A stretch of 64,000 nt of DNA, taken from positions 69,435,126-69,499,125 of the forward strand of contig CM042148.1 of assembly GCA_023376005.1 (NCBI GenBank), read 5' to 3'. The notes beneath the pieces were generated by a model. That model worked only from the letters and a program-made list of their open reading frames with translations, searched no databases and was not told the origin of the DNA. Of the stretch, positions 29,837 to 40,490 are shown piece by piece. The DNA is from Doryteuthis pealeii. Its lineage: Eukaryota; Mollusca; Cephalopoda; Myopsida; Loliginidae. Made by a program: the position numbers and the translations under genes. Numbering within the stretch: the first letter of the stretch is position 1; each line of letters starts with the position of its first letter.

Positions 29837-30429
29837 TAGGTGAAACTGATCCTGGATGAAACGACATAAATTGTTGATCACAAACTTAACGGAAAGCTGT
29901 CTGCATTCTAAATCGTTTGCCCAACTCCTAACCCCACACCTTCTAACGTCTCTTACATCTGCAGTTGCCCCAGTCCCTTCAGCTGGGTCACGTGACCCGG
30001 TGGCTGCTGCCGCCGTCGACTAAACTCATTCCTCTTAGAGCCCCCCTTCCCTCCCCTCACCGACTGACTGCTGAGTGGGTTGCCCAAAATAAATAGGTTT
30101 CCATAGGACCCAACAAATTTCGACACCAGCTTAATCAAGAGCTACCGCAGATCCCCACACCACATAGCGTATTATCTCCCCCCCACACACACCAAGCAGG
30201 CGTAGTTAGTATGCCCTTGTTCTGGTTCATCAGTCAGATGGACCCCATTGGCCCCACCAAACCTTGTTATATCAATTTGCTAATCAGAGCGTTTAAACTA
30301 TAATTGTTTACGAAGGATTATTATTATTACTTACATGGAACAATATAAAAAAAAGTTTGATAAAAAATGATTGTAAAGGAACGTTGAAAATATAATTATG
30401 GTTATGATCAAACATTTACAAATTAATCA
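29837..30429. other. Unassigned; GC-richer patch with E-box palindrome
   Basis: 29950-30075 is GC-richer than its surroundings. No start codon with support and no splice-supported frame; the antisense frame 29953-30138 shows no motif. Confidence 0.4.
29985..29998. promoter_or_regulatory. GGGTCACGTGACCC palindrome
   Basis: A perfect 14-bp palindrome with core GTCACGTGAC, the type bound by bHLH-zip factors. Isolated occurrence; no adjacent gene to regulate is seen. Confidence 0.35.
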
Positions 30430-30711
30430 AATTTCAGCATTAAAAAAGCACCTACAGGAAGCATCACCTTTTGTTTGCACCCATTGCACCAGAGACTGCC
30501 ATTCGAGGATCGGTCTGTTCGGCCACTCACCTGGCTGTAAGTGAGTGAAAAAACAAAAAAAAAAAACAACAAACAGAAAAAAAAAAAAAACAACAGAAAA
30601 ACAACAAAACAGAAAAAAAAAACCCAGAAAAAAACAACAAACCATCAAAACAAAAAAACAAACAAAACAATAAAAAAACTACGCCATCGTCTAAAATAGA
30701 CGGAAGGTTGC

Positions 30712-30753
<42 letters not shown>

Positions 30754-31250
30754 ATATATATATAGGGAATAAACCCAGAAAACAAATCAGGAGCCGGAGT
30801 CCCTAAGGTGGTGTGATGCTGAAATCCAGTATTATCCATCAACTCCTGCGACACTACCGTTGCCAAACCGTATTGGTACCTTACCTTTCCTTTGGATGAC
30901 AGCGGCAGTGTGGAGAGGGGGGGGATTTGCTGCATGGGCAACAGTTTATCCTCCATATGACCCCCCAGGATATGTAGTTCAAATTAAAAAAAAAAAAAAA
31001 ACGAAAGAACAACAACAACAACAACAAAAAAAAAACAACGAATAAGAAAACGCCCCCCCCCAAAAAAAAAAAAAACGCAAAAACAAAAAATAAAACAACA
31101 AACTTTGACACTACCAGTAATTTATTCTTAATATTTCGAGATAAGATTTCTGAAACTGAAGCTATTGTTAGTGACCGTCCACTCTGTTATTGTGTCTTAT
31201 ATCTTCCAAATTCTCTGCGTGTGTGTTTATGTGTATGTGTCTGTTCAACA
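30430..31250. other. A-rich (CAA/AAC) tracts, TA tract and an unrecognised 200-bp patch
   Basis: 30546-30680 and 30985-31105 are CAA/A-rich. A TA tract spans 30718-30765. Between them, 30770-30985 has balanced composition; its minus strand reads SQELMDNTGFQHHTTLGTPA, for which I know no family. It could be a fragment of an element whose other copies lie outside the window. Confidence 0.45.
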
Positions 31251-31269
31251 ATATATATAGTGGTACCTT

Positions 31270-31460
31270 AGCTAATATCCTTGGGAAAGGTATGAATCCT
31301 ACTCTCCCTCCAGCTATGGGTAAATAATAGGGCAGAATAGGCTCTTTAACCTTGGTGAGGCAACCGGTCTAGGAGAAGGAAAACTCTGAATTCAAACCTG
31401 CTGAACTCCTCTTAAGAAATTGACCTTGTGTCGCATCCTGCTCGTGCGGAGGGGTTGGTA
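31270..31460 (+). mobile_element. 5'-truncated SINE-A with target duplication
   Basis: Starts inside the body (gctaatatccttgggaaagg) and ends gttggtaaata. The direct repeat atatatagtggtacctt lies on both sides (about 31252-31269 and 31464-31482). tRNA head and promoter are absent. Confidence 0.85.
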
Positions 31461-31574
31461 AATATATATATAGTGGTACCTTGACTTATGAGTGTCCCAA
31501 CTTACGAGTTTTTCGAGTTACGAGCCACCACTCTCTAGATTATTCACTTTGTGTTGAGACTAAAATTTGCATTA

Positions 31575-32035
31575 TGAACCTAACAGATGCTACCAATCCA
31601 GGTCAGAGTAGACCTAGGAGTAATGGCAACGAAGAGGTAATCCACATTTCACAGAGCTCCAAAATTTGAGTTTCACCATCAGATACAGTTTAACATCATA
31701 CCTACAAAGCCAAGACCCTCAAGCACCGCCTTCTAGCACATATATGATAAACAGGATTAGGGGTCTGCCATTACTGCAATAAGGTAGGGACAATCATATA
31801 GATGCTAGGACTACACGTGAACAGCCGATTGATCAGAGGGAGTCTCACTGACCGCCCGTTTATCCCAAGTTAGAGCCAAAGTGGAGCGTTCCTTGTCATG
31901 GACTGCTTAGTCACCAGGGTTCCATCCTTAAGTATCATGGGTCGCTAACCACGGCCAACAGGTGGCCTTATTGAGGGGATCGTACCCCTCTGCAGAGGCG
32001 CAGTCGGTGTATTCTAAAGCCCCAACCGATAAGGC
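31575..32035 (-). mobile_element. Family F body without 3' tail
   Basis: cctaacagatgctaccaatc...ggtcagagtagacctagg through cggtgtattctaaagcccc. The hairpin and A-rich tail are missing on the left, unlike other copies. Confidence 0.75.
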
Positions 32036-32149
32036 TTGACTAATTAGGATCTACATTTAAAACCAAATCTTAGTCTCATTTTCATAGCCAGCTTCAATAT
32101 GATGTATGATGTACCGTCTTTGCTGGGTTATGGCCATACATACTTAGCG

Positions 32150-32245
32150 TAACGGTTATCGTCGTAGGAAATGTAATCGGCGACCCGAGTTCAAATCCTG
32201 GACAAGGCTGTTAGTATTTCAATTCGGGCTAATCCCTTAGCAAGT
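32150..32245 (+). mobile_element. SINE-A head fragment
   Basis: cgtaacggttatcgtcgtagg, then B box gagttcaaatcctgg and tgttagtatttcaattcggg. Truncated at 3'. Confidence 0.7.
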
Positions 32246-32330
32246 TCTCTTCTTATTAATCAACTCTAGGTCTGGTCTCCTTGTCGGAATTAGGGGATAC
32301 ATCTGTATCATAAAATCCCAGAGAATCTAT
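32246..32330 (-). mobile_element. REL-endonuclease LINE fragment
   Basis: Minus strand: tctctgggattttatgat...cagacctagagttgatt, the WDF...RPDLELI portion. Followed by an ATT tract at 32331-32344. Confidence 0.7.
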
Positions 32331-32344
32331 CATTATTATTATTT

Positions 32345-32378
32345 CATTTCTTGTGAGTTTCTCACACCAGCATTAGCT
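32345..32378 (-). mobile_element. 3' UTR end of the LINE unit that hosts the minisatellite
   Basis: tcttgtgagtttctcacacc and agcattagct match the 3' UTR of the neighbouring LINE units. It forms the left edge of the minisatellite. Confidence 0.8.
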
Positions 32379-34390
32379 GATGGTCTTTCACTAGATCTGA
32401 GTGACTTTCGTCAGATCTCCCGACTCTTCTGATGGTCTTTGACTAGAGTCTGAGTGACAACAAGTTTCGTCAGATCCTCTTCTGATGTCTTTCACTAGAG
32501 TCTGAGTGTTCGTCGAGAGTCTGAGTGACAACAAGTTTCGTCAGATCTCCCTGACTCTTCTGATGTCTTTCACTAGAGTCTGAGTGACAACAAGTTTCGT
32601 CAGATCTCCCGGACTCTTCTGATGGTCTTTCACTAGAGTCTGAGTGACAACAAGTTTCGTCAGATCTCCCGGACTCTTCTGATGGTCTTTCACTAGAGTC
32701 TGAGTGACAACAAGTTTCGTCAGATCTCCCGGACTCTTCTGATGGTCTTTCACTAGAGTCTGAGTGACAACAAGTTTCGTCAGATCTCCCGGACTCTTCT
32801 GATGGTCTTTCACTAGAGTCTGAGTGACAACAAGTTTCGTCAGATCTCCCGGACTCTTCTGATGGTCTTTGACTAGAGTCTGAGTGACAACAAGTTTCGT
32901 CAGATCTCCCGGACTCTTCTGATGGTCTTTCACTAGAGTCTGAGTGACAACAAGTTTCGTCAGATCTCCCGGACTCTTCTGATGGTCTTTGACTAGAGTC
33001 TGAGTGACAACAAGTTTCGTCAGATCTCCCGGACTCTTCTGATGGTCTTTCACTAGAGTCTGAGTGACAACAAGTTTCGTCAGATCTCCCGGACTCTTCT
33101 GATGGTCTTTCACTAGAGTCTGAGTGACAACAAGTTTCGTCAGATCTCCCTGACTCTTCTGATGGTCTTTCACTAGAGTCTGAGTGACAACAAGTTTCGT
33201 CAGATCTCCCTGACTCTTCTGATGGTCTTTCACTAGAGTCTGAGTGACAACAAGCTTCGTCAGATCTCCCGGACTCTTCTGATGGTCTTTGACTAGAGTC
33301 TGAGTGACAACAAGTTTCGTCAGATCTCCAGGACTCTTCTGATGGTCTTTCACTAGAGTCTGAGTGACAACAAGTTTCGTCAGATCTCCCGGACTCTTCT
33401 GATGTCTTTCACTAGAGTCTGAGTGACAACAAGTTTCGTCAGATCTTCCGGACTCTTCTGATGGTCTTTCACTAGAGTCTGAGTGACAACAAGTTTCGTC
33501 AGATCTCCTGACTCTTCTGATGGTCTTTGACTAGAGTCTGAGTGACAACAAGTTTCGTCAGATCTCCCTGACTCTTCTGATGGTCTTTCACTAGAGTCTG
33601 AGTGACAACAAGTTTCGTCAGATCTCCTGGACTCTTCTGATGGTCTTTCACTAGAGTCTGAGTGACAACAAGTTTCGTCAGATCTCCGACTCTTCTGATG
33701 GTCTTTCACTAGAGTCTGAGTGACAACAAGTTTCGTCAGATCTCCCTGACTCTTCTGATGGTCTTTCACTAGAGTCTGAGTGACAACAAGTTTCGTCAGA
33801 TCTCCCTGACTCTTCTGATGGTCTTTCACTAGAGTCTGAGTGACAACAAGTTTCGTCAGATCTCCCGGACTCTTCTGATGGTCTTTCACTAGAGTCTGAG
33901 TGACAACAAGTCTCCTCAGATCTCACGGACTCTTCTGATGGTCTTTGACTAGAGTCTGAGTGACAACAAGTTTCGTCAGATCTCCCTGACTCTTCTGATG
34001 GTCTTTCACTAGAGTCTGAGTGACAACAAGTTTCGTCAGATCTCCCGGACTCTTCTGATGGTCTTTCACTAGAGTCTGAGTGACAACAAGTTTCGTCAGA
34101 TCTCCCGACTCTTCTGATGTCTTTCACTAGAGTCTGAGTGACAACAAGTTTCGTCAGATCTCCCTGACTCTTCTGATGGTCTTTCACTAGAGTCTGAGTG
34201 ACAACAAGTTTCGTCAGATCTCCGACTCTTTGATGACTAGAGTCTGAGTGACTCTCCCGGACTCTTCTGATGGTCTTTCACTAGAGTCTGAGTGACAACA
34301 AGTCTCCTCAGATCTCCCGGACTCTTCTGATGGTCTTTCACTAGAGTCTGAGTGACAACAAGTCTCCTCAGATCTCATGGACTCTTCTGA
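32379..34390. repeat. 60-bp minisatellite, ~33 copies, derived from LINE 3' end
   Basis: Unit: gatggtctttcactagagtc, tgagtgacaacaagtttcgt, cagatctcccggactcttct (three consecutive 20-mers). Units are nearly identical; variants are ctttc/ctttg, ccgg/cctg/cg and a few short units. The single-copy equivalent is in every LINE unit of the window (for example 46238-46297). Because 60 is divisible by 3 and no stop is present in the unit, long antisense frames of a 20-residue repeat arise. They are not genes. Confidence 0.95.
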
Positions 34391-34906
34391 GTTTTCTAGA
34401 ATTTTTTGTTTGTTTTTGCAGCAATGCAATTGCTTGGATGGTCTCAATTCTTCCTCTGATTTCCAGTTTCTCCAGACTGTTTTCTAAACATTTTGGGACC
34501 GTTCCTAGTGCACCAAATACAATTACCCTTATATTTTTTGTATGGTTAATATTTTTTTTTGCACAATTCCCAGTTGATCACCTTTCTAATCCAGTCGTGC
34601 CAAGCTCTGTGTTCTCGTTCTGCAAGTTTGCTGAATTCGCTTAATACATAGTTTATGGTCTCACCTCGGTCGCCACACACTCAACATTTGTTGTTTTTTT
34701 GTGTCTTATCACGGGAGATGGTCTTTCACTGGAGTCTGAGTGACAGCAAGTCTCCTCAGGTCTCCAGGACTCTTCTGAGTATTCTGCCAGAATATGCCAG
34801 ATTGCAGCAGTGCAGTGTTCTGAATGGTTTCAATCCTTCCTCTGATATCCAAACTTTCCAAGCCCTTTTCTAATCCTTTTGGGACTGCTCCAAGTGCACC
34901 AACTAC
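34391..34906 (-). mobile_element. REL-endonuclease LINE units flanking the minisatellite
   Basis: 34391-34715 continues the coding part where the minisatellite stops: a VTLIV-type stretch, then the upstream portion to a knuckle region (gcgaccgaggtgagacc on the minus strand). A second unit starts at 34721 with gatggtctttcactggagtc and runs to the TTA tract. The two units abut directly, without a TTA linker. Confidence 0.8.
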
Positions 34907-34907
34907 A

Positions 34908-34967
<60 letters not shown>
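34907..34967. repeat. (TTA)n linker
   Basis: About 20 TTA units between two minus-oriented LINE tails. Confidence 0.95.
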
Positions 34968-35331
34968 CACTCCTTTTGAGTTTTTCACATGAGCTTTAGC
35001 TGATGGTATTTCACTGGAGGCTGAGTAACAACAAGTCTCCTCAGGTCTCCAGGACTCTTCTGAGGATTCTAGCCGATTGCTGCAGTGTTGTAGTCTGGAT
35101 GGTTTCAATTCTTCCTCTGATTTCCAGATCCTCCAGTCTTTTTACCAAGTTTATTGGGATCGTTCCAAGTGCGCCAACTACAATTGGTATCACTTTCACT
35201 CTCATGTTCCACAGCTTTTTCAATTCTCGGTCCACCAGTTGACACGTTCTTTCTTTTTTTTTGTTAATCAATACTAGGTCAGGTCTCCTGGCTGGGATAG
35301 GGGGATCCATCATTATCTCAAAGTCCCAGAG
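34968..35331 (-). mobile_element. REL-endonuclease LINE tail, short unit
   Basis: From gagtttttcacatgagctt to the complement of ctctgggactttgag. Encodes RRPDLVLINKKKERTCQLV then, after an internal deletion, RELKKLWNMRVKVIPIVVGA. The minus frame 35041-35574 continues through the TTA tract as poly-Asn into the next unit. Confidence 0.85.
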
Positions 35332-35393
<62 letters not shown>

Positions 35394-35394
35394 C
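35332..35394. repeat. (TTA)n linker
   Basis: About 20 TTA units. Confidence 0.95.
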
Positions 35395-35770
35395 TCCTGA
35401 TGGTCTTTCAGTGGAGTCTGAGTGACAGCAAGTCTCCTCAGGTCTCCAGGACTCTTCTGAGTATTCTGGCAGATTGCAGCAATGCAGTATTCTGGATGGT
35501 ATCAATCCTTCCTTTGATTTCCAGACTTTCCAAACAATTTTCCAATCCTTTTGGGACCGTTCCAAGTGCACCAACTACAATTGGTATCACTTTCACTTTC
35601 ATATTCCATAACTTTTTCAGTTCTCTTGCAAGGTCCAGGTATTTGTCCATTTTCTCATTTTCCTTTAGCTTCACCCTATGATCTGCTGGAACTGCAAAAT
35701 CCACCAGTTGACAAGTTCTTTCTTTTTTGTTAATCAACACCAGGTCTAGTCTTCTTGCTGGGATAAGGTG

Positions 35771-35771
<1 letters not shown>
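35395..35771 (-). mobile_element. REL-endonuclease LINE tail with intact frame
   Basis: Minus frame 35740-35438 is uninterrupted: LINKKERTCQLVDFAVPADH, NEKMDKYLDLARELKKLW, KVIPIVVGALGTVPKGL, ILRRVLET. The PD dipeptide lies just upstream (about 35750). It begins at aatcaccttatcccagc against the TTA tract at 35772. Confidence 0.85.
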
Positions 35772-35815
<44 letters not shown>

Positions 35816-35834
35816 GTTGTTGTTGTTGTTGTTG
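35772..35834. repeat. (TTA)n/(TTG)n tract
   Basis: TTA units changing to TTG at 35814-35834. Confidence 0.95.
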
Positions 35835-35931
35835 TAGTTCTCTCGGCATCTATTCGTTCACCTCCTCATTTCATTCTTTAGTTTTTCGTCTGCATCCTCC
35901 TCCACCTCCTCCTCTCCTCCTCCTCCTTCTA

Positions 35932-35966
<35 letters not shown>

Positions 35967-36104
35967 CTGTCTGTCTCTTACTTTCCCTCGTCCGTTCCTT
36001 CCCTTTAGTTCTTGGGTCTCGTTTCACTGCAATTCTTCTGTAGAGCACTCAAATGTACAAAACGTCAACTACTTAAAAAATATAAAGAAACAAAGAATTT
36101 CAAC
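35835..36104. other. Pyrimidine-rich unassigned stretch
   Basis: tcctcc-rich sequence with a (TC)n tract at 35937-35961. Nothing else. Confidence 0.5.
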
Positions 36105-36364
36105 AGCCCAAAAAAAAAAAAAAAAAAATAACAACAAAAAAAAAAAAAAGAAAGAAAAGAAAAGGACGAAAAACAAAACAAAAACAATAAAAACAAAAAC
36201 AAAAACAACATCTCGGATGACGTTGTTGTCGGCGGCGGCAGTATGGTCCAACTGGCATATTTCTTCTTTTCTTCTTTTCTTGCTATTCGCCTCAATGGGA
36301 GATGTCGACAAGAAAAAAATATTTCGCATTCCCGTCTTCGTATTCGTCTTCCTCGAAAAAAAAA

Positions 36365-36396
<32 letters not shown>

Positions 36397-36430
36397 AAAA
36401 AAGAAAGAAAAAAAAGAAGAAAGAAATATT
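36105..36430. repeat. A-rich/purine tracts around a short mixed segment
   Basis: A/CAA-rich 36105-36210 and poly-purine (aaaag)n 36356-36428 flank 36211-36350. The antisense and sense frames here are Phe- or Lys-rich artefacts. Confidence 0.8.
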
Positions 36431-36516
36431 TAGTTCAAAGTTAGCCTAATACCGAAACTACGCGCTGCATAACGAAGGTACAGACACGCATTGCATAGAA
36501 ACACGTGATGCATCCG

Positions 36517-36521
<5 letters not shown>

Positions 36522-36558
<37 letters not shown>

Positions 36559-36719
36559 CACACACACACCCGCGCTGATGCGTGCACATGTGAATTTAGG
36601 TGAATAGGTTTATGTGCGTCCGCATGTGTTTATTTAAAAAAACAAAAAAACATGGACATAAGTGTTTGTAAACAGACTTGTGCGCACATGAGATAGGCAA
36701 ACACAAACACACACACACA

Positions 36720-36797
<78 letters not shown>

Positions 36798-36830
36798 ATA
36801 TATATATATTAGGATCTGCCAGAAAGTCAC
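36522..36830. repeat. (TA)n and (CA)n microsatellites
   Basis: (TA)n at 36522-36555, (CA)n at 36708-36760 and (TA)n at 36761-36809, with a CpG-containing spacer. Confidence 0.9.
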
Positions 36831-36832
36831 CT

Positions 36833-37030
36833 CATATGAGCATTTTACAAAATTGATTTACCCCCTCCGACGATTGAAAAAGAAAAAATTACAGAAAATC
36901 AGTGAATTATCCGATTTCAATGACATTTTCAGTGTTCATTTATCAATGAATGAATTTTATAATGCATCAGTTATTTTATTTCAAAACTGATTTTTTTCAG
37001 GTCACTTAACTTTGTCCCCCTCTTATTTTG
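36833..37030. mobile_element. Single arm of MITE family I
   Basis: aaatcagtgaattatccg, atgacattttcagtgttc and ttttttcaggtcacttaact match the left arm of the palindromic element at 48182-48602. The partner arm is missing. Confidence 0.65.
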
Positions 37031-37377
37031 GGGGCTCGAAATATCGGTGGGGTTATATACTTTCGAACTAATTACAGTATAAATAAAAAGACAAAAGACC
37101 GAACGTGTAACTATAAGAAAAAAAAAATTAAGGGAGCTACTCTGGTATAAAATAAGTACTGAAAATCGGAAAATTAAACATAAGAAAAAATTTTTTTTTT
37201 TTTTATCTGGTCTAAGTATATAATTGCTTATATAGAATGGAGGCATAAATAAAAAAAAATACATTAATATTTGTTCTGTTTAAAAGGGTGGGGCTTAACT
37301 TTCCAACTGAGTTTTCTCTAAAAAATATTTGATAACAAAAATAAAGTTGACTAGTTATTATATAATTATATTATAAA

Positions 37378-37608
37378 ATAATAAAATTCGAAGGCAATAC
37401 AATGCGTAAAAAATAAAGACAAAAAGATGTTTTATATGTCTAATCGATTTCAAAGCAAAGCTTCATCATCAGAGTGTATTTTCAGAAATGAAAATTTCTG
37501 AAAATACACTCTGATGGTGAAGCTTTTCTTTGAAATCGATTAGACATATAAAACATCTTTTTGTCTTTATTTTTTACGCATTGTATTGCCTTCGAATTTT
37601 ATTATTTT
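37378..37608. mobile_element. Near-perfect 230-bp palindrome
   Basis: The left arm aataataaaattcgaaggca...ctgatgatgaagctt-type sequence is mirrored by the right arm ...tgccttcgaattttattatt. Arms of about 110 bp differ at only a few positions, with the centre near 37490 (cagaaatg/aaaatttctg). Likely a young fold-back MITE or a snapback duplication. Confidence 0.9.
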
Positions 37609-38318
37609 ATAACATACTTAACAATGCTTCAAGCAAATTACCAATTACTTTTATATAATTATGTTTTTAGAATCTAAAACTATGAAATTTGAAACTTAAA
37701 ATTAAGCGTTTTATATTTTAAATGAATTTTATCGATACATTAGGTAGAAAGTTATTGTTTTAGACGCTAGTACGAATATCGTTAATGGTAACATTTATTT
37801 TAAAGAATTTCGATTTATTTACATTGGATCAGTTTGATTGAAATGATTCAGTAATTAAAAAAAAAAAAATTCGTTGATTAATACGTCAACACAGACTATT
37901 TTATTAAAATAAGATAATTCCCTGATTTTTGATAATTTTATACCAAAAAGAGAAAGATATTTCATTTAAAAGTTATTAATTCTTCTGTACAGAGTGTATT
38001 TAATGATTTTTGTAATTGACTTCTAAGAAGAAACTGTCATAAGCCGTAAAATCCAATATAAGTTTTTTTAGTCTCTTAATACATAAAAAGCGTCCATGCT
38101 TGCAAAATATTTCAGTGAAATTGAGCGAAATTAATGGTTTAAAATCTATTAAAAATAAAGTACATATATAATATCATTTTTCTTTTTTAAAAAAAATTTT
38201 TTTACTGATGCTCATTATGTTAGTACTTTTTGACTTACAAAAAAATGACCTTAAATAATCGATTTAAATAATTCTAATTTGTTTTTAAAATGAAAACGAG
38301 TCAACAATTTGGCGAACC
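37609..38318. other. AT-rich unassigned
   Basis: No gene or repeat identified. Confidence 0.5.
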
Positions 38319-38509
38319 CTAATATATATATATATATATATAATATATATATATATATATACTAGATTCGCAGACCATTAATAGTGAGATCGATTCAGAG
38401 CGAGAATCGAGATAGATTGAAGGAGAATCGAGAGATAGATGATAGATAGATATAGAGAGAGATGGCGAGAGATGGGAGAGAGAAAAGCTAAAGAGAGTAA
38501 GAGAGAGAC

Positions 38510-38571
<62 letters not shown>

Positions 38572-38625
38572 GTTAAAGAGAGAAAGGGAGAGGTGTGATA
38601 TATATATATATAAAGAGATTTATAT
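38319..38625. repeat. (TA)n, GATA-like and (GA)n composite
   Basis: (TA)n at 38321-38360, gagatagatgat-type sequence to 38500, (GA)n 38507-38568 and (TA)n 38599-38612. Confidence 0.9.
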
Positions 38626-38788
38626 AGTGAGAGGGAGAAGAACATGATGTATACATAGGTAATCGAAAATTAATATTGATATATCGGTTATGAAGAGATT
38701 CAATTACAGACAACTTTTAGCTTCGAAAATTAATTCCACATTTCGTGACCATAAAGCTGGACCTATAACCCAGATCCACTTAGACAGT

Positions 38789-39060
38789 CAATATATTAAC
38801 GCCTGCCCTCGGTCGGGGATCCAGTGGCTTCGGACCGGGGTCACAGAAGTTAACAACGTTGATCCCAGGATCCGTACTCCCAGGCCACACCTGCCCCCTC
38901 AATTTAAAGGGGCAGGGCTGGGCTGGCTGGGTTTATTGTCCAGTGCCTGAGGTGCCCCCTTGAGGGGAATGCTGACGGCATCCACGTATTTTTTGCAACC
39001 GCCTCCCATGAGCTTCGGTTCGTGGGTGGTCCCACATTAATAGGGCCTTGTGCCTAACCC
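38789..39060. mobile_element. GC-rich repeat family E with 16-bp target duplication
   Basis: Perfect direct repeats gatccacttagacagt at 38773-38788 and 39061-39076 bound the insert, which aligns to 28290-28540. A duplication of this length points to LINE-type retrotransposition, so family E behaves as a SINE-like retroposon. No poly-A and no clear A/B boxes are seen. The frame 38690-38950 is incidental. Confidence 0.9.
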
Positions 39061-39296
39061 GATCCACTTAGACAGTAAGTCAAATTTATATTTGAAGCGG
39101 ATTTGGAACAAATCCGAATCCAGTTTATGTATTGTGCACCGCTCCTCCAGCTAATTTGTATTATTGGGCTCCGTTTGGATTCAGTTGAGCCCCCCCCTCC
39201 CTCACCAAGATCTAACAGTAACTTAAATATATCCAATGATACACTAACACTGAATAAATGGAAGGAAAGACAAGATAACTCGTTTACATATATACA

Positions 39297-39672
39297 GTGC
39301 GCGGTAGAAATACCACCCACATCTTAAACTGTGTGGAACAAGTGAACTTAGGCAAGTGACAATAGTAGCTCCATCTAGCTAATGCCGTACTATGTCTTTA
39401 TCTTTTATCTTTTTTGTTTTTAACTTTTACGATCAGTTTAGATCATGGCTTAGACCGGAACACAACGTACATTTGCAGCTGGAACATTTTTTTAAGACTG
39501 GTGAATCTGTATTTGTTACACAGAGAGCTTTTCAAGCTCATTTCATGTTACGTCAGAAAGATGCTGTTCCGGATATAATTTTCAATCCATTGCAGATATA
39601 GCTACTTTCCCAAGTTCACTTTCATCAGGCGTGACAGCTTAAAATGTGAGAGGTATTTCTGTCGCACCTTAT
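39297..39672. mobile_element. TIR element carrying a DUF4817-like fragment
   Basis: Left end gcggtagaaataccacccac...aagtgaacttaggc and right end, in reverse, gacagaaatacctctcacat...aagtgaacttggg are ~70-bp inverted repeats. The inside (39392-39601, plus) encodes EHNVHLQLEHFFKTGESVFV and TQRAFQAHFMLRQKDAVPD. I recognise this as the helix-turn-helix-type N-terminal domain that precedes mariner-like DDE transposases in arthropods and molluscs. The catalytic part is absent, so it is a short deletion derivative. Confidence 0.75.
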
Positions 39673-40130
39673 AGAAACATTTAATAGATACATTATATAT
39701 ATACAAGAAGTATTGATACAAACGAGTCTCAACAAATAAGATATGCACATCACATTCTATGAACTAGCAGTATATGAAAGGGTTACAAAACGGTAAAAAA
39801 AGTATTACTTTGGTTGTTGGTGGTCATAGCCATGTGAGCTTTACATTTGGATGACAAGGAGAGAGACAACATCCATCGTCAGGAGACGAGACAAAGTCTC
39901 TATTGTTCAAAGAACAGAAATAGAAAAAAACATGTCTTTACCGTTCAAAGAACAGAGAAAAAAGAGACCAAGATGGATTATTTATTGTCTCCCTATACTT
40001 TTATCATGCCAGTTGTAAACAAACGCCGATATAAAATAAGTTGTTATTGTTGAAATATTTGGTGATATAAGGTGTGCTACAATTCCCCACCTAGATTTAT
40101 AGACAAGCCGTAGTCACGTGGTTTAATCCT
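39673..40130. other. Unassigned
   Basis: No supported gene. Frame 39847-40053 contains a short internal repeat (gttcaaagaacaga) and no domain. Confidence 0.4.
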
Positions 40131-40490
40131 TTGCCAATCACTAACCACACTGCGTGGCTGATACACTACTTACACACTGATATTGGCCATAGTTCTACTA
40201 GCACTCACCGAGGAGGGACTTACAATACTCAGGACTCTTTACCAGAAGAACCAAAGGATTCATCATCAGAGGACTACCAAGCGCTCTTGCTTAAGGCCTA
40301 CAGGATGGCCCATAAGATTGTAACAGCTGCCTCCAGGATTTGTTAAAAAACACACAGCATTCTTGTGTTGTTACTAGAAGAACCAAATGATTCTTTATTA
40401 AAGGATTACCAAGGATCCAATCCCACTGGACAAGCGCTCTTGCTTAAAGCCTACAACATGGCCCATAAGATTGTAACAGTTATTGAATAT
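40131..40490 (+). other. Repeated coding-like module (QALLLKAY...MAHKIVT), two copies
   Basis: 40131-40346 reads HTAWLIHYLHTDIG ... YQALLLKAYRMAHKIVTAAS. 40365-40487 reads LLLEEPNDSLLKDYQ ... GQALLLKAYNMAHKIVTVI. A third copy is on the minus strand at 41042-41215. Conservation is stronger in the protein phrase than I would expect from a non-coding repeat, but stops interrupt it. Family not recognised. Confidence 0.5.

Noticed and set aside
32379..34390. CRISPR-like regular repeat array
   Set aside because: There are no unique spacers; the whole 60-bp period is conserved and is derived from a LINE in a eukaryotic context.
32541..34447. Long antisense open frames (270, 169 and 169 codons) with 20-residue repeats
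   Set aside because: They result from a 60-bp stop-free minisatellite unit (60 divisible by 3). All three antisense frames are open in places and no start, signal or domain is present.
38690..38950. 86-codon plus frame
   Set aside because: Crosses the boundary of the retroposed GC-rich family E copy, so its 3' half is repeat-derived.
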